A DNA stretch of 64,000 nucleotides from Artocarpus heterophyllus (GCA_025403435.1 CM046330.1:13724239-13788238); one strand, 5' to 3'. Shown: positions 46,354-58,740, counted from the stretch's first letter. Numbers and translations are program-made. The notes: generated from the sequence alone by a model not told the origin.

Positions 46354-48713
46354 TGTAACGCCCCTATATGGGGGTTAACAGTTTTTAATGAGATAAAATA
46401 AAAATAAATAATAAAAGTAAAACCTTAAAAATAAAATTTGCCCGGGACTTAAATGAAAACTCTCAACTCAAAAATAAAAATATAAACGACAAATAAACCA
46501 CAGTTTTAATGTAGCACCTTAAATTTAATAATATAAACTGTTGTCATCATCATTTTAACCCTCAACACATTGTAATACAGTCACAGAAAGTAACAATTGA
46601 TGCTTACATTATCATGAAGAACATTCTTTACAATTGAGCAGTCCCAATGTAATATAGTTACATCACTTCCTCAACTATATTTCTCGTAGCCATCTCACAC
46701 TTAGTGAGTCCTGAAAAGATATAAACATAAGGGAATGAGCAACACTATGCTCAGTAGAGAAAGCCATTACTCACCTTTAGGTTTTTATCATTACCACATT
46801 AAAACCTGCATGGTTAGTAAGTCACATCATATTTCAGATTATGAGGTTTATTATGATCACATCTTATGGATACCGTAGTTAATCATTACCAAGTGTCATA
46901 ATTACACATTTATACAAATATTACCAATCATCATTGTTCCTAGGTATCCATGTTAAATTGAGTATCACTCAACTCATCGAAACCCAAATGGGCGCACTTG
47001 ATCACCCTATAAACATTCCAAGGGTGTTCCGGTGAGGGGACATCAAGCCCCGAGTCCTCACCAAATCGATTCCTGTACAGTGTGTTCTGGGACTTTCAAC
47101 CCAAGGAAGCGTCATCGCCTTCCCCCTACTTTACCTTTTAGGGTATTCATGCCCAAGGACGTAACCGTCGCCCTTTTCATGTCTCACAATTTCTCTATAT
47201 TGAATCATTATCAATAGAGTTAGTTTTCCTAACCATGCTTCTCAATTTATAACATGTGTTCAATTCATTATGTTCCTCGCCGTACAATACAAGACGAGTC
47301 CATGTCATAGTTTCATATGTGATAATCATATAATATCAGTTCAACATAGATATATATATATTGCGGCAAAACAATCAATTTTAATTCTATAAAAACCTCA
47401 CAAAAGATGAGTAATAGAATCCCTACCTTTCAAGCTTATCAACAATCTTTTAATCCTGGAATCAATTAACGTTAGCTCCATACTCCCTTGATCCTAAGGC
47501 GTGCATAAGGACAATTAAAACTAAAGCACAACATACAACTACATTCATAAATAAATCATGTGTAAACCTATCTTACTAGTATGCCATTAAAGCTTTTATA
47601 TAAATCTCTTTTGAATACCACAGTAAATAATTTTTGTCTTAACACAATATAAAATGTGAACAAGTAATCTATATGTTTTAGTCCCTAATAAGATTCATCA
47701 ATCACTTAGGATAATATTGGAAAGGTTGCAAGACATTAAAGAATTAGGTGGTGAGCAAAGATGGGTTCTTGGTTCAGGTTAGCAGCTGGTATACCATAAC
47801 AAACTGGTAGATTTACTAGTTTCCAATACAAAAATTGAATAATTCTTAGAAAATAAAATACAACTCCGATTTAGGTTTATGATAGCTCGTTAGAAAGCCT
47901 AGGATGCTACTTTTCAAATATGCAAACCAATTCATAAAATTCATTTTAATTTAATCTTAGAATTTCAAGAAATAACCACTGCCCATAGAGGTATTACAAA
48001 GTTTAACAATATAAATTTTTTGTCTAAGGCATATACACTTAGACTTCATACATATGCTCCAAAATAGCAACAAACATATACTTAGGTTTAAGAACGCAAA
48101 TTTGAATAATCCTTTAGTATAAAAGAAAATTTATAAATGAAAGACTAAATTTGTTCATAAGATTCTAACCTCGGATTATGGTTAGTTGGAAGCTTGAAAT
48201 AGCTTCAAAACAGGTTCCTTTACTTCGGTATGACTGAAATTCTTGCTCAAATGGAGGTGATGGTGGCTGATTTTTATAGCTGCCTTGAAGAAGTTCTCTA
48301 AGTATTTTGCTTCAGCAAAGAAATGAGAAGAAGAGTGTGGGAACCGTGGAAGAGAAAGGAAGAAAAGATGAAGTCTTTGAAGAGAAGTGATAGAAACAAT
48401 TATAGAGGAGACATGTTGAAGCATGTCACGGAGGAAATAAAGAAAATGAGGGTCAAGAGTAGTTGGAAAAGATATCCTTATGTCTCATCTAAAGACTTTA
48501 ACACACATAATGCCAATATGACATTTTTGAGATTTATTAGAAGTTCTAAGGCTTTTTAGTAATCATACTAAATAAATATATGAGAATTTTAGAAAATTTA
48601 AAAATAGATAAAAATAAATATTATAAAATAAATTTAAATGAAGCAATTTTTTTTATACATTAAAAATTAATTTAATTACCTCAATACCCGTTAGGAGAAT
48701 AACGGGTGTCACA
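46354..48713 (-). repeat. 3' LTR of LOG element 3, long form
   Basis: 2360 bp, TGTAACG to TGTCACA. It includes the extra 387-bp segment (about 47543-47929) flanked by the 9-mer ATTCATAAA. Confidence 0.93.
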
Positions 48714-48727
48714 GCTCTACCCCCCTT
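48714..48727 (-). other. polypurine tract of LOG element 3
   Basis: AAGGGGGGTAGAGC on the minus strand, with the NFEDEIS-encoding remnant just upstream. Confidence 0.8.
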
Positions 48728-49668
48728 AAAGAAATTTCGTCCTCGAAATTTCAATTCTAGCAATACTAGTAAAAATTATGATTCCACTATGATTCCAATT
48801 CTGAGTCTAAACCGTTAATGTTGTTTGTCCTCCAAATTTAAGTTATCGTATTTCCACTTATTTACTTGCATAATAAATCTTACTCCTAAATCCCTCAATA
48901 AGAGTATTTCTGACAAGTTTCAACTTATAACACCGTATAATAGTCTAAGAATCTGATCAGGCATACATATTGACCATATCATGATTCCAGTCCTTCATTG
49001 TCCATGGACTGTGATTTACAATCACATTTAAGGAGATTGCCAGAGAAATTTTATATACTTCATCTTTAGGTTCCTTTTCCTTTTTGAGTAAGGAAAAGTC
49101 AAATATATTTGATTTCATACCTCAACTAATAAACTAGAACATAATCATAAAACATATATCACAAACACTTTTATTCAAAACTATACATTAAACTTACTCA
49201 TAGAGATATTAAACGGAATCTCAGAGTTGCAAACATACCCGGCATATTTTTCATTAAACAGCTATCCTCATGACACAAACATTCAATCCAAATAATATAC
49301 TCATATTTCATATGGAATATCCCCATAACTGACTCTGGTACTTCCACATAATATTAACAGAATATTACACATTACAAACATAATACGGATACGTTTCGAG
49401 AGTACAAGGCACTCCGTATACCAGCTATCCATATCATGCATGCTTATAGGATACAAAAACATCGATAAACAAAAGATCAGACCTTAAGAAGGATGCGTTT
49501 CGAGAGCATCAAGTACTCCGTATCCAGCCATCCCGGCATTAGGCTCAATGAATCTAAAAGATTGAACAACGACGTACCACAAGAAACACAGAATACAAGG
49601 CAAACGGTTATTCGTAACACACGAAATACGGACACACATGCCTACATGCCAAAGATAAAACAAAAAGA
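48728..49668 (-). other. 3' non-coding part of LOG element 3
   Basis: Counterpart of 3058-3995 and 26588-27528. No coding content was recognised. Confidence 0.5.
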
Positions 49669-50358
49669 TTACAGATGGAGATTCAAATCAATTGGCCGCT
49701 CCCGGCTTTCCCTTTCCCATTCAAGCTTGGATGTTGCAGTGTCGGATTCTGGATGTATGATTTGCATTTTATCTATCAATTCCTCAGCTGTTGAAGCAGT
49801 GACAAAGATTTGTCTCTCCGATTCTGTAGTGATGTTTTCTTCCACAGCGTAATCTAGAAATTTCAAAAGACCGTCATAAAAACCCTTTACGTTCAGCAGT
49901 CCCAAAGGTTTGGAATAAAAGCCCAACAATTGCCCACAAGCAACTATAAATATTTCCTCAAGAGTACCTAGACCACCAGGTAATGCTATAAAAGCATCAG
50001 AATTATAGATTATGTCTTTAAAATTTTTAGGGATACTCCTGACTCCTTCTCCCTTACCTATGGCTTCCTTACAAAGGTTTCCTTCAACTGGAATATGAGG
50101 CCAAATTCTTACATCAATAGCGTCGCTAGACCTAGCTGCTAGTGCCATATTTACCATCATTTTTATACTACCACCCCCATAGATTATGTTAATCTTCTTG
50201 TGTGCTAGGACTTGCCCTAAGTGATTTGCAGCTTCTAAATAAGCTTTATCTTTTCCAAGGCTGGAACCACAAAAGACACAGACATTCTTTATTTTCTTCG
50301 TGGACTGGGAGGTAGACATATTTGGTTTATAGAAGTGGTTGCTTAATGTCTGCTCCAC
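49669..50358 (-). CDS. LOG-family protein, retroelement cargo, copy 3
   Basis: This intact 229-aa ORF is the same as copy 2 except Thr81 to Ile (in SSDAIDVRI) and one silent change near 49801. It keeps the CGSS, YGGG and PGGLGTLEE blocks. It is intronless and lies on the same strand as ORF1 in the most complete element. Within 690 bp it differs from copy 2 at 2 sites, while the adjoining 955 bp of non-coding element differs at about 11, which hints at constraint. The active-site doubts described for copy 1 also apply here. Confidence 0.85.
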   Translation of the reverse strand: MEQTLSNHFYKPNMSTSQSTKKIKNVCVFCGSSLGKDKAYLEAANHLGQVLAHKKINIIYGGGSIKMMVNMALAARSSDAIDVRIWPHIPVEGNLCKEAIGKGEGVRSIPKNFKDIIYNSDAFIALPGGLGTLEEIFIVACGQLLGFYSKPLGLLNVKGFYDGLLKFLDYAVEENITTESERQIFVTASTAEELIDKMQIIHPESDTATSKLEWERESRERPIDLNLHL

Positions 50359-50962
50359 TTAGACTTCGGGTTCTACATGAGTTTTTAAAGATGAGAAATA
50401 TACAAAAAGGGCTAAAGAGATAGACGAGTAGGTAATGAAAAGGTAATCCAAAGATTTAAACAAAATCTTGTGCGGATAAGAAAGTAAGATAAGGTGATTG
50501 ATAGTTTACAGAAAATCTGATTCACTTTTTGAAAAAGATTAGACTCTAATTGTATAACTTTTGACAATTGAGAACAATTTGACAGAAGACCCTCTTGACA
50601 CAACTGTAGACTTTTTGACAAATATACACCAAGTCTAGAAATTTAATATAAACGACAAATACTGTAGAACTTTTGAAATTTGAGACACAAATCTTGAAAT
50701 ATCTGGATAAGCTTTTCAAAATTTAAACATATTACTGTACCGTATGTAACGTGTCTGATAAGATAATATATTTTATTATATATATATTTAAGAAAATCAT
50801 AAATTAAATAAGATATTAACACTTACTGTATTAATCTAATAATCACAATTATTTCAAACACAAAAGCAAATATTTTGAGTAAAAGAAAAACACAAACTGT
50901 TGAACATCAGCTAAAACTGCTTCAAATAAGTAAAGACTAAATAACCTTTATAGAGCGAAGAC
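50359..50962 (-). other. spacer between LOG-like ORF and ORF1, element 3
   Basis: Contains the 69-codon ORF at 50412-50621, identical in translation to copy 2. No known domain. Confidence 0.4.
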
Positions 50963-51484
50963 TTATTCCCCATCCAGTTTTCTTATGGCTTGACAAACAG
51001 GATCTATAAATACCATATTCCTGAGGCGTTGTCTTTCTGTATAAAATTTAGGCCAGAGTTTAAAAATAGCTCCTTGAACATATCCACTAGGGTGACCGTG
51101 GAGAGGAGGATGGATGCTATCCAAGTTCTCCTTTGAAAGTCCATCCCTACAAAACCTTATTTTATCCTCTCTATTCGTAGACATATAACCAGGTGAAGTA
51201 CATTTACCGTTACAATTTTGTCTTCCACATTTGTTACAAGTGATCACGATGGCACGAGCTCTTCTTTTCATTGCACTACGACTGGTACCCGTTCCTGGTA
51301 AACCGACATCTTGACTAAAGTCACTCGGACGGATTTTCCCCTCTATCAACATTCTCACATCACAAGGGATGCCAAAACGCATAAGAATCCACAACCGAGT
51401 AATTCTAGCCTTGTATTTCTTTCTGAGAATCTTTTGGGAGAGTGATGGGAAATACTTTCTCAGGTGTTGGTACTTTGGGTCCAT
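50963..51484 (-). CDS. ORF1: 173-aa basic Cys-rich protein, retroelement cargo, copy 3
   Basis: It has the same length and layout as copy 2: basic N-terminus, KRRAR patch at 73-77, Cys cluster 83/86/91/95, and a Pro/His-rich C-terminus. Base by base against copy 2 I count eight substitutions in 522 bp and no indels. Six are silent, and two are conservative (Val81 to Ile, Leu160 to Ile). Neutral drift would give mostly replacement changes, so this suggests the protein was selected for until recently. The function is unknown. RNA or DNA binding is inferred from the basic and Cys-rich build only. Confidence 0.68.
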   Translation of the reverse strand: MDPKYQHLRKYFPSLSQKILRKKYKARITRLWILMRFGIPCDVRMLIEGKIRPSDFSQDVGLPGTGTSRSAMKRRARAIVITCNKCGRQNCNGKCTSPGYMSTNREDKIRFCRDGLSKENLDSIHPPLHGHPSGYVQGAIFKLWPKFYTERQRLRNMVFIDPVCQAIRKLDGE

Positions 51485-52954
51485 GATGAGATGAAAGAAG
51501 AGTAAATAGAAAGAAAAAATTAAGATAGTAAATTGCAGAATCCTAGAATTCCTTCTTCTTTTAGAGAAAAAGAAGAATTTTTAATGAAAAAGAAGAGGAT
51601 TTGCGATTTAGAGAGAAAATAACAAATTAAGAGAGAAAAAGTGAACTCGGAGAAATAAGCTCCTATGCACAGTAAACGTATTTGTAAACAATGATTAAAC
51701 CACTGTATATGACACGTATAGAAACCACGTGGGAGAGACAGTGTGAATCAAACTGATTTAAGATTTGAACTAGGCCCAAATGTTCTTAGTTGAAAATGGT
51801 CAGGTTGTTTCGGGCCTTAACACATTTAGAACGAGTTAAATAACAAACATAAAATTGAAAACCAATTCGTATGAATCTTAAACCCAATTCAAAGCTCACT
51901 ATAGATAAAGTTGACTATAAACAACAAATCTAATTTAACGACAACAAGGATCTTCCTGAATGATATTTAAAATCATTTCATAACAACATAATCTTCCAGC
52001 AACTCAAATAATTTTGTTTTAATCAAAACCTTATTGAACAATGCATACACCCATATGTTATTGATAATACTCAACATCTATCAATGGATTCATCATCATT
52101 GCTACCAAGGGTTTAGAATGTGACTAACCTTGAAATCAATACGATTTACGTCTTTCAACGTAGACCATATCAACGAACAAAGACACTTGATGTTACTACT
52201 TAAGAACATCTACAATCCTCACAATTCTACTTATACAATATATAATTTCCTCATATAACAAAACCTTAGGTAACCAAAAGATTCACTGATACACTTAAAT
52301 ACAATGTACGTAACGAAATATTCCAATTTTGAGATTCATGCATTCTAGACTTTACACAGTCTCAACAGACCAAAAGTCTAACATTTATCTCTCTCAAGAT
52401 TCAATACCATGATTCCCAACTTATATCATATTCCTCGAATATATAGAACTTTTAAGAAAAGACATTGACACTTATGTGCTCCATTGAATCCACACATAAT
52501 CATTACTTAGGTTTGAATCAATTACGAAAAATTTGGCATATCTATGTCAAACTTTAAAATCAATAAATCAAGCCTTATATTTCTTATTGTTTTTCACGAG
52601 ACAAAAGGCTCTTAAATCCTCGTATCTATACGAATTTCTCATCGTTTATACGAATTAGATATGCTTATAGATCCTAATATTATACGAATCTCTCATAAGC
52701 ATTCTACTTATAAACTCATTCCATATAATTATCATTCTCTTATAACTATTAATACTTTCCTTCTATATAATTATTGTACTCATATAACTATTGATATTTT
52801 CATTCTATGGCCTTTCCATGTTACATCCTTCTAGACTGTATAAATCAATGTGAAGGTTCATTTTGATGATGACAATGAAAATTCAACTTCAAAACCATCT
52901 CAAAAATATATTTTTTTAAAGTGGTGCTACACTCCCTAGGTTAACCGAACCTAG
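51485..52954 (-). other. 5' leader of LOG element 3
   Basis: About 1.5 kb with no recognised coding frame. The CCTAGGTT/AACCTAGG inverted repeat precedes the primer site at about 52935-52955. Confidence 0.5.
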
Positions 52955-52966
52955 GCTCTGATACCA
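52955..52966 (-). other. primer binding site, LOG element 3
   Basis: TGGTATCAGAGC on the minus strand, 7 nt from the 5' LTR. Confidence 0.92.
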
Positions 52967-52973
52967 AAAATTC

Positions 52974-55333
52974 TGTAACGCCCCTATATGGGGGTTAACA
53001 GTTTTTAATGAGATAAAATAAAAATAAATAATAAAAGTAAAACCTTAAAAATAAAATTTGCCCGGGACTTAAATGAAAACTCTCAACTCAAAAATAAAAA
53101 TATAAACGACAAATAAACCACAGTTTTAATGTAGCACCTTAAATTTAATAATATAAACTGTTGTCATCATCATTTTAACCCTCAACACATTGTAATACAG
53201 TCACAGAAAGTAACAATTGATGCTTACATTATCATGAAGAACATTCTTTACAATTGAGCAGTCCCAATGTAATATAGTTACATCACTTCCTCAACTATAT
53301 TTCTCGTAGCCACCTCACACTTAGTGAGTCCTGAAAAGATATAAACATAAGGGAATGAGCAACACTATGCTCAGTAGAGAAAGCCATTACTCACCTTTAG
53401 GTTTTTATCATTACCACATTAAAACCTGCATGGTTAGTAAGTCACATCATATTTCAGATTATGAGGTTTATTATGATCACATCTTATGGATACCGTAGTT
53501 AATCATTACCAAGTGTCATAATTACACATTTATACAAATATTACCAATCATCATTGTTCCTAGGTATCCATGTTAAATTGAGTATCACTCAACTCATCGA
53601 AACCCAAATGGGCGCACTTGATCACCCTATAAACATTCCAAGGGTGTTCCGGTGAGGGGACATCAAGCCCCGAGTCCTCACCAAATCGATTCCTGTACAG
53701 TGTGTTCTGGGACTTTCAACCCAAGGAAGCGTCATCGCCTTCCCCCTACTTTACCTTTTAGGGTATTCATGCCCAAGGACGTAACCGTCGCCCTTTTCAT
53801 GTCTCACAATTTCTCTATATTGAATCATTATCAATAGAGTTAGTTTTCCTAACCATGCTTCTCAATTTATAACATGTGTTCAATTCATTATGTTCCTCGC
53901 CGTACAATACAAGACGAGTCCATGTCATAGTTTCATATGTGATAATCATATAATATCAGTTCAACATAGATATATATATATTGCGGCAAAACAATCAATT
54001 TTAATTCTATAAAAACCTCACAAAAGATGAGTAATAGAATCCCTACCTTTCAAGCTTATCAACAATCTTTTAATCCTGGAATCAATTAACGTTAGCTCCA
54101 TACTCCCTTGATCCTAAGGCGTGCATAAGGACAATTAAAACTAAAGCACAACATACAACTACATTCATAAATAAATCATGTGTAAACCTATCTTACTAGT
54201 ATGCCATTAAAGCTTTTATATAAATCTCTTTTGAATACCACAGTAAATAATTTTTGTCTTAACACAATATAAAATGTGAACAAGTAATCTATATGTTTTA
54301 GTCCCTAATAAGATTCATCAATCACTTAGGATAATATTGGAAAGGTTGCAAGACATTAAAGAATTAGGTGGTGAGCAAAGATGGGTTCTTGGTTCAGGTT
54401 AGCAGCTGGTATACCATAACAAACTGGTAGATTTACTAGTTTCCAATACAAAAATTGAATAATTCTTAGAAAATAAAATACAACTCCGATTTAGGTTTAT
54501 GATAGCTCGTTAGAAAGCCTAGGATGCTACTTTTCAAATATGCAAACCAATTCATAAAATTCATTTTAATTTAATCTTAGAATTTCAAGAAATAACCACT
54601 GCCCATAGAGGTATTACAAAGTTTAACAATATAAATTTTTTGTCTAAGGCATATACACTTAGACTTCATACATATGCTCCAAAATAGCAACAAACATATA
54701 CTTAGGTTTAAGAACGCAAATTTGAATAATCCTTTAGTATAAAAGAAAATTTATAAATGAAAGACTAAATTTGTTCATAAGATTCTAACCTCGGATTATG
54801 GTTAGTTGGAAGCTTGAAATAGCTTCAAAACAGGTTCCTTTACTTCGGTATGACTGAAATTCTTGCTCAAATGGAGGTGATGGTGGCTGATTTTTATAGC
54901 TGCCTTGAAGAAGTTCTCTAAGTATTTTGCTTCAGCAAAGAAATGAGAAGAAGAGTGTGGGAACCGTGGAAGAGAAAGGAAGAAAAGATGAAGTCTTTGA
55001 AGAGAAGTGATAGAAACAATTATAGAGGAGACATGTTGAAGCATGTCACGGAGGAAATAAAGAAAATGAGGGTCAAGAGTAGTTGGAAAAGATATCCTTA
55101 TGTCTCATCTAAAGACTTTAACACACATAATGCCAATATGACATTTTTGAGATTTATTAGAAGTTCTAAGGCTTTTTAGTAATCATACTAAATAAATATA
55201 TGAGAATTTTAGAAAATTTAAAAATAGATAAAAATAAATATTATAAAATAAATTTAAATGAAGCAATTTTTTTTATACATTAAAAATTAATTTAATTACC
55301 TCAATACCCGTTAGGAGAATAACGGGTGTCACA
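52974..55333 (-). repeat. 5' LTR of LOG element 3, long form
   Basis: 2360 bp, one difference from 46354-48713 by eye. Confidence 0.93.
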
Positions 55334-55338
55334 AGCAT

Positions 55339-56204
55339 GTGAGAGTTTTACACTGTAATAAATTTCTTTTTATTGTTACTGTAGCATGTAATAGCTTTAC
55401 ACTGTTTATAACTGAGTCACGGTTCCCATCACTCAACAAACAGCTGGTTAGTAGTTACTACATATAGAATCACAAAAATTAAGAGATATATTTGTGTATT
55501 ACCACCCACAAAAAGAGTATAACTTAAAAGGATGGATTGTTGACACTATTATGAACCATAAGCATTGCATTGCGGTAATTAGTCTCTAAACCTTTACTTT
55601 TGAAAGATTACTCCCTCAACTAGACAGTTTTGGTCTTGACACTTGATAAATGATTTCTGAAATTTAATATAGATAATATGACATAACAGTTGGAAAGTTT
55701 TTTACCTAAAAAATTGAAAATTTATCATAAATAACGTTTGATAAATGCAAAATGTTTTTATTTCCAATGATTTTAACAGTACATAAGAGAATAGTTTATA
55801 TATAATTTATCTATTTTTGTAAAAATTTAAATTATCATTCAATTGCAATATAATTGTCTTTGTTAAATTATAAAAATCAGTTATTATAAGTATCAAAGTT
55901 GTTCTTATTTTTTTACTTAAAAAAAAAATCCAAAATCATTCTGCACGGTGATGGTAATAAAAAGAAAAAATTACAAAATAATTATAATTGTGATAACAAA
56001 AGAGAGAAAAAAAAAAAAAACAATTCTCCTAAAAAAAATTTGCAAAGCTTTCTAGAAGGGTGTCACCGACCAAGAGGTCCGTTAAAAACCTTTTCATTCA
56101 TTTGCATTTCATCAGAACCAATCAAGCACACCAGAACCTCACACCGCAGAGGCGAAGTCCAAGCAAAGCAAGAATTCTTAGTTCTCCAAAATCTTATCAC
56201 GAAA
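55339..56204. other. intergenic DNA and promoter/5' UTR side of CYP18-1
   Basis: AT-rich to about 56040, then a more balanced stretch (56055-56204) likely to include the 5' UTR of CYP18-1. No other gene was recognised. Confidence 0.45.
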
Positions 56205-58740
56205 ATGGTTAGTATTTCATCAGTACTCAATCTCACACCTTCGTTTTTTCTAGGGTTTATCAATTTCACGCTCTGTAAATCTTTCTGTACTTATCAAAGA
56301 AAATTTTTGGCTTTTACAGTCGGTCACTTTGCACACAAATCTGGGCGACATCAAGTGCGAGATCTTCTGCGACGAGGTTCCCAAAACCGCAGAGGTGAGT
56401 GCCAGGTACCTCTTCAACGATTTCTTTCTTTTTTTTTTCCTTTTTCTATCTGTGTTTATGTTTCTTTTCCCTGTGAATTTTTTCTTTCTGTTTGTTTCCC
56501 GAGAATTCGCTCCCGTCCCTCCGCCGTGCGAGCTCCTCAAATTCCTCAGCCGGTCGTCGGCTATCAGTATTTACGCTATACGACATGATATTTTCTGTAC
56601 GACATCGTTCATCGTTTCTTAAACGACAGCGTTTCAAAATAGAGTATCGTTCATGATAGACATTGTTTGACAATGACGGAGTTTCTGAATACGACATTGT
56701 TTTTTTCCCCGCTTACGTGATACGGCATTGTTTATTGAACGTGCCATTAATGCATCATTTGTTTTACGAGTGTTTCTAAACGCGATATCTTTTCTGAATG
56801 CTTGAATGGTGAGTTCGTTTCTCAAACAACAAGGTTTTCTTAATACGACATTATCATACAACTAATTTAAGAAGACGACAACCTTTTTCGAACGACACCT
56901 GGTTTTGCATACGACAGTGATTTTAGTATGCGACAACGTTTTCGTTATTCGGATCTTCTTCATTACGACCATTAGAGCTTATGACATAACAGCGTTTCTG
57001 ATACGACATTATTTTTTTACGCTACTTGCGCTTTTTTTTTTTTTTTTAATCCAAACGACAATTTTAATACGGCATTATTTGACGCAAGTTTTTTTTTTTT
57101 TTTTTTCGTTTCAGATACGGCATATTTTTTCATACGACATCAAGTCATTATTTTTTTCCATCACAACATTGTTCCCATACTAACAAAAATTAACATCATG
57201 TTCTATATAAATGGTATTTGCATATTTTTCCGTACAACATCCTTATATTATACGACAATGTCTTTTTTCATGCATGATACAAACATTGTTGTTAATACTC
57301 ATTATTGGCATGCTTCTTTTCTCTTTTTTTTTTTTTTTTTTAAATTATCTTCCCGCACGACATCATTTCTATTCTACTTCGTCAAAAAGTTCTATGATTA
57401 TGTATCAGGAAAAATGGGGTGGTGTTGCAGTGATCGTATAAATTATCTTGATGTTTTATATGTAAATGCAGAACTTTTTGGCGCTATGTGCTAGTGGTTA
57501 CTACGACGGGACCATATTCCATAGAAATATAAAAGGTTTTATGATCCAAGGTGGGGATCCGACCGGTACAGGCAAAGGGGGGACTAGTATATGGGGCAAG
57601 AAATTCAACGATGAGATAAGGGAGTCCCTCAAGGTAATAAATTAATATATCTTATGCTTTGAAATATTTTTTTAAAATATTTTCCAGCATAAGTTTTCTG
57701 TTGTGTGCTTCATTATCTTGTCAAGGTAGATCTATGGTATCTTTTGCTGATTAAACAAAAAGTTCCATCATAAAATTGTTTTGTCAGAAAATTTGAAATG
57801 AGAGAGAGCAAAATAGGGAAGAGAGACAGAGAGCAATTTAAAATAAAAGCAAGCAATACTATTTAAATTTGTTTTGTGTTTATGCTCATGTGTATAGGCT
57901 CCCAGACCATAAAGCTAAACAAAGTCAAATATTTAGAGCCCGTTTGGGAACGTAAGTTTGAATCAAAGGTTTGAACTTAACATTGTAACAATTCAAATTT
58001 ATAAGACAAAAAACTATTGCAATTTTGGTTTGAAACAAAACTTTTTGGTTCGAACTTATGTTTTCGAACGGGCTATAATTAATAGTTTTCTGCCTCTTCC
58101 TTCTTTCTACACTTCTGAACCATTTGCAGAGGCCTTGAGGGACTTGAACTGGAACAATCACAGCCCAGTTTTGAGCTTCTAATATTTTTTCGGGGTGTCT
58201 AATAAGTTTCCATCACATCAAAAGCATAATATTCTCATCAGCTTTAATGTCGTAATGTTGCCTAGGGGCTGTATTTAGCTAGATTGAATCTGGGTACTTA
58301 ACACCCAATTTGATCACTAATTTACACTCTTTCTTTGTTCTTCTCCTGTCCCAGCACAATGCAAGGGGGATACTATCAATGGCAAACAGTGGGCCCAATA
58401 CCAACGGAAGCCAGTTCTTTCTAAATTATGCAAAGCAGCCGCATCTGAATGGATTATACACCGTGTTTGGCAAAGTGATTCACGGATTTGAAGTCCTGGA
58501 CCTCATGGAAAAGGTTTGTCACACTAAAACCGTTACTAGTCTGTATTTTCTTAGTGGAAACTGAACTTGTCATAGACGACATTCAGCATCAAATCTAGGC
58601 AATCGTCTCGAGTGTCCTTTTGGGGATAGTACTAACTGGTGTTTGGATTTGTGCAGACTCAAACAGGACCAGGGGATCGACCTCTCGCGGAAATCCGGCT
58701 CAATCGAGTGACTATACATGCTAACCCCCTTGCAGGCTAG
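56205..58740 (+). CDS. CYP18-1: CYP18-1: cyclophilin peptidyl-prolyl isomerase (PPIL3 type)
   Basis: Five coding exons: 56205-56207, 56320-56394, 57472-57633, 58355-58513 and 58657-58740, giving 160 aa. The whole protein is one cyclophilin domain: [20 protein letters not shown], then [15 protein letters not shown] with catalytic Arg44, Phe49 and Gln52, then [12 protein letters not shown], ending [10 protein letters not shown]. The position of the CypA Trp is His/Leu-type ([12 protein letters not shown]), as in PPIL3-like cyclophilins. Members of this group associate with spliceosomes. Arabidopsis CYP18-1 has been linked to splicing-factor dephosphorylation under heat. The ATG is the last codon of exon 1, directly followed by the GT donor, so the start rests on the splice model. 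All introns are GT-AG and the sequence has no breaks. Confidence 0.95.
56570..57370 (+). repeat. ACGACA-motif array in CYP18-1 intron 2
   Basis: About 25-30 copies of (A/T)ACGACA(T/A) or near variants (ATACGGCA, GTACAACA, GAACGACA) occur across 800 bp. They are irregularly spaced at about 15-45 bp and mostly followed by T-rich runs. The array lies wholly inside intron 2 (56395-57471). Confidence 0.75.
57937..58074. mobile_element. 138-bp MITE in CYP18-1 intron 3
   Basis: Inverted ends AGCCCGTTTGGGAACGTAAG and CTTATGTTTTCGAACGGGCT pair with few mismatches. The inside is AT-rich and without coding. No clean target duplication was found; the GCCCGTTTGG terminus is common in plant MITEs. Confidence 0.75.

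Larger units (their letters stand above)
46354..55333 (-). mobile_element. LOG-carrying non-autonomous LTR retrotransposon, copy 3 (8980 bp)
   Basis: LTRs are 46354-48713 and 52974-55333, each 2360 bp, with a single difference seen (46693 T against C). The target duplication is AGCAT (46349-46353 and 55334-55338). The internal part is 4260 bp and carries both cargo ORFs intact, making this the most complete copy. Both LTRs include a 387-bp segment missing from copies 1 and 2. Confidence 0.95.

Noticed and set aside
3996..50358. The three LOG-like ORFs as an ordinary tandem host gene family
   Set aside because: Each lies between paired LTRs with its own target duplication, has no introns, and shares all flanking element sequence.
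55899..56588. 229-codon + strand ORF overlapping CYP18-1 exons 1-2
   Set aside because: It is in a different frame from the cyclophilin exons and runs through intron sequence. The equal length to the LOG-like ORFs is coincidence.
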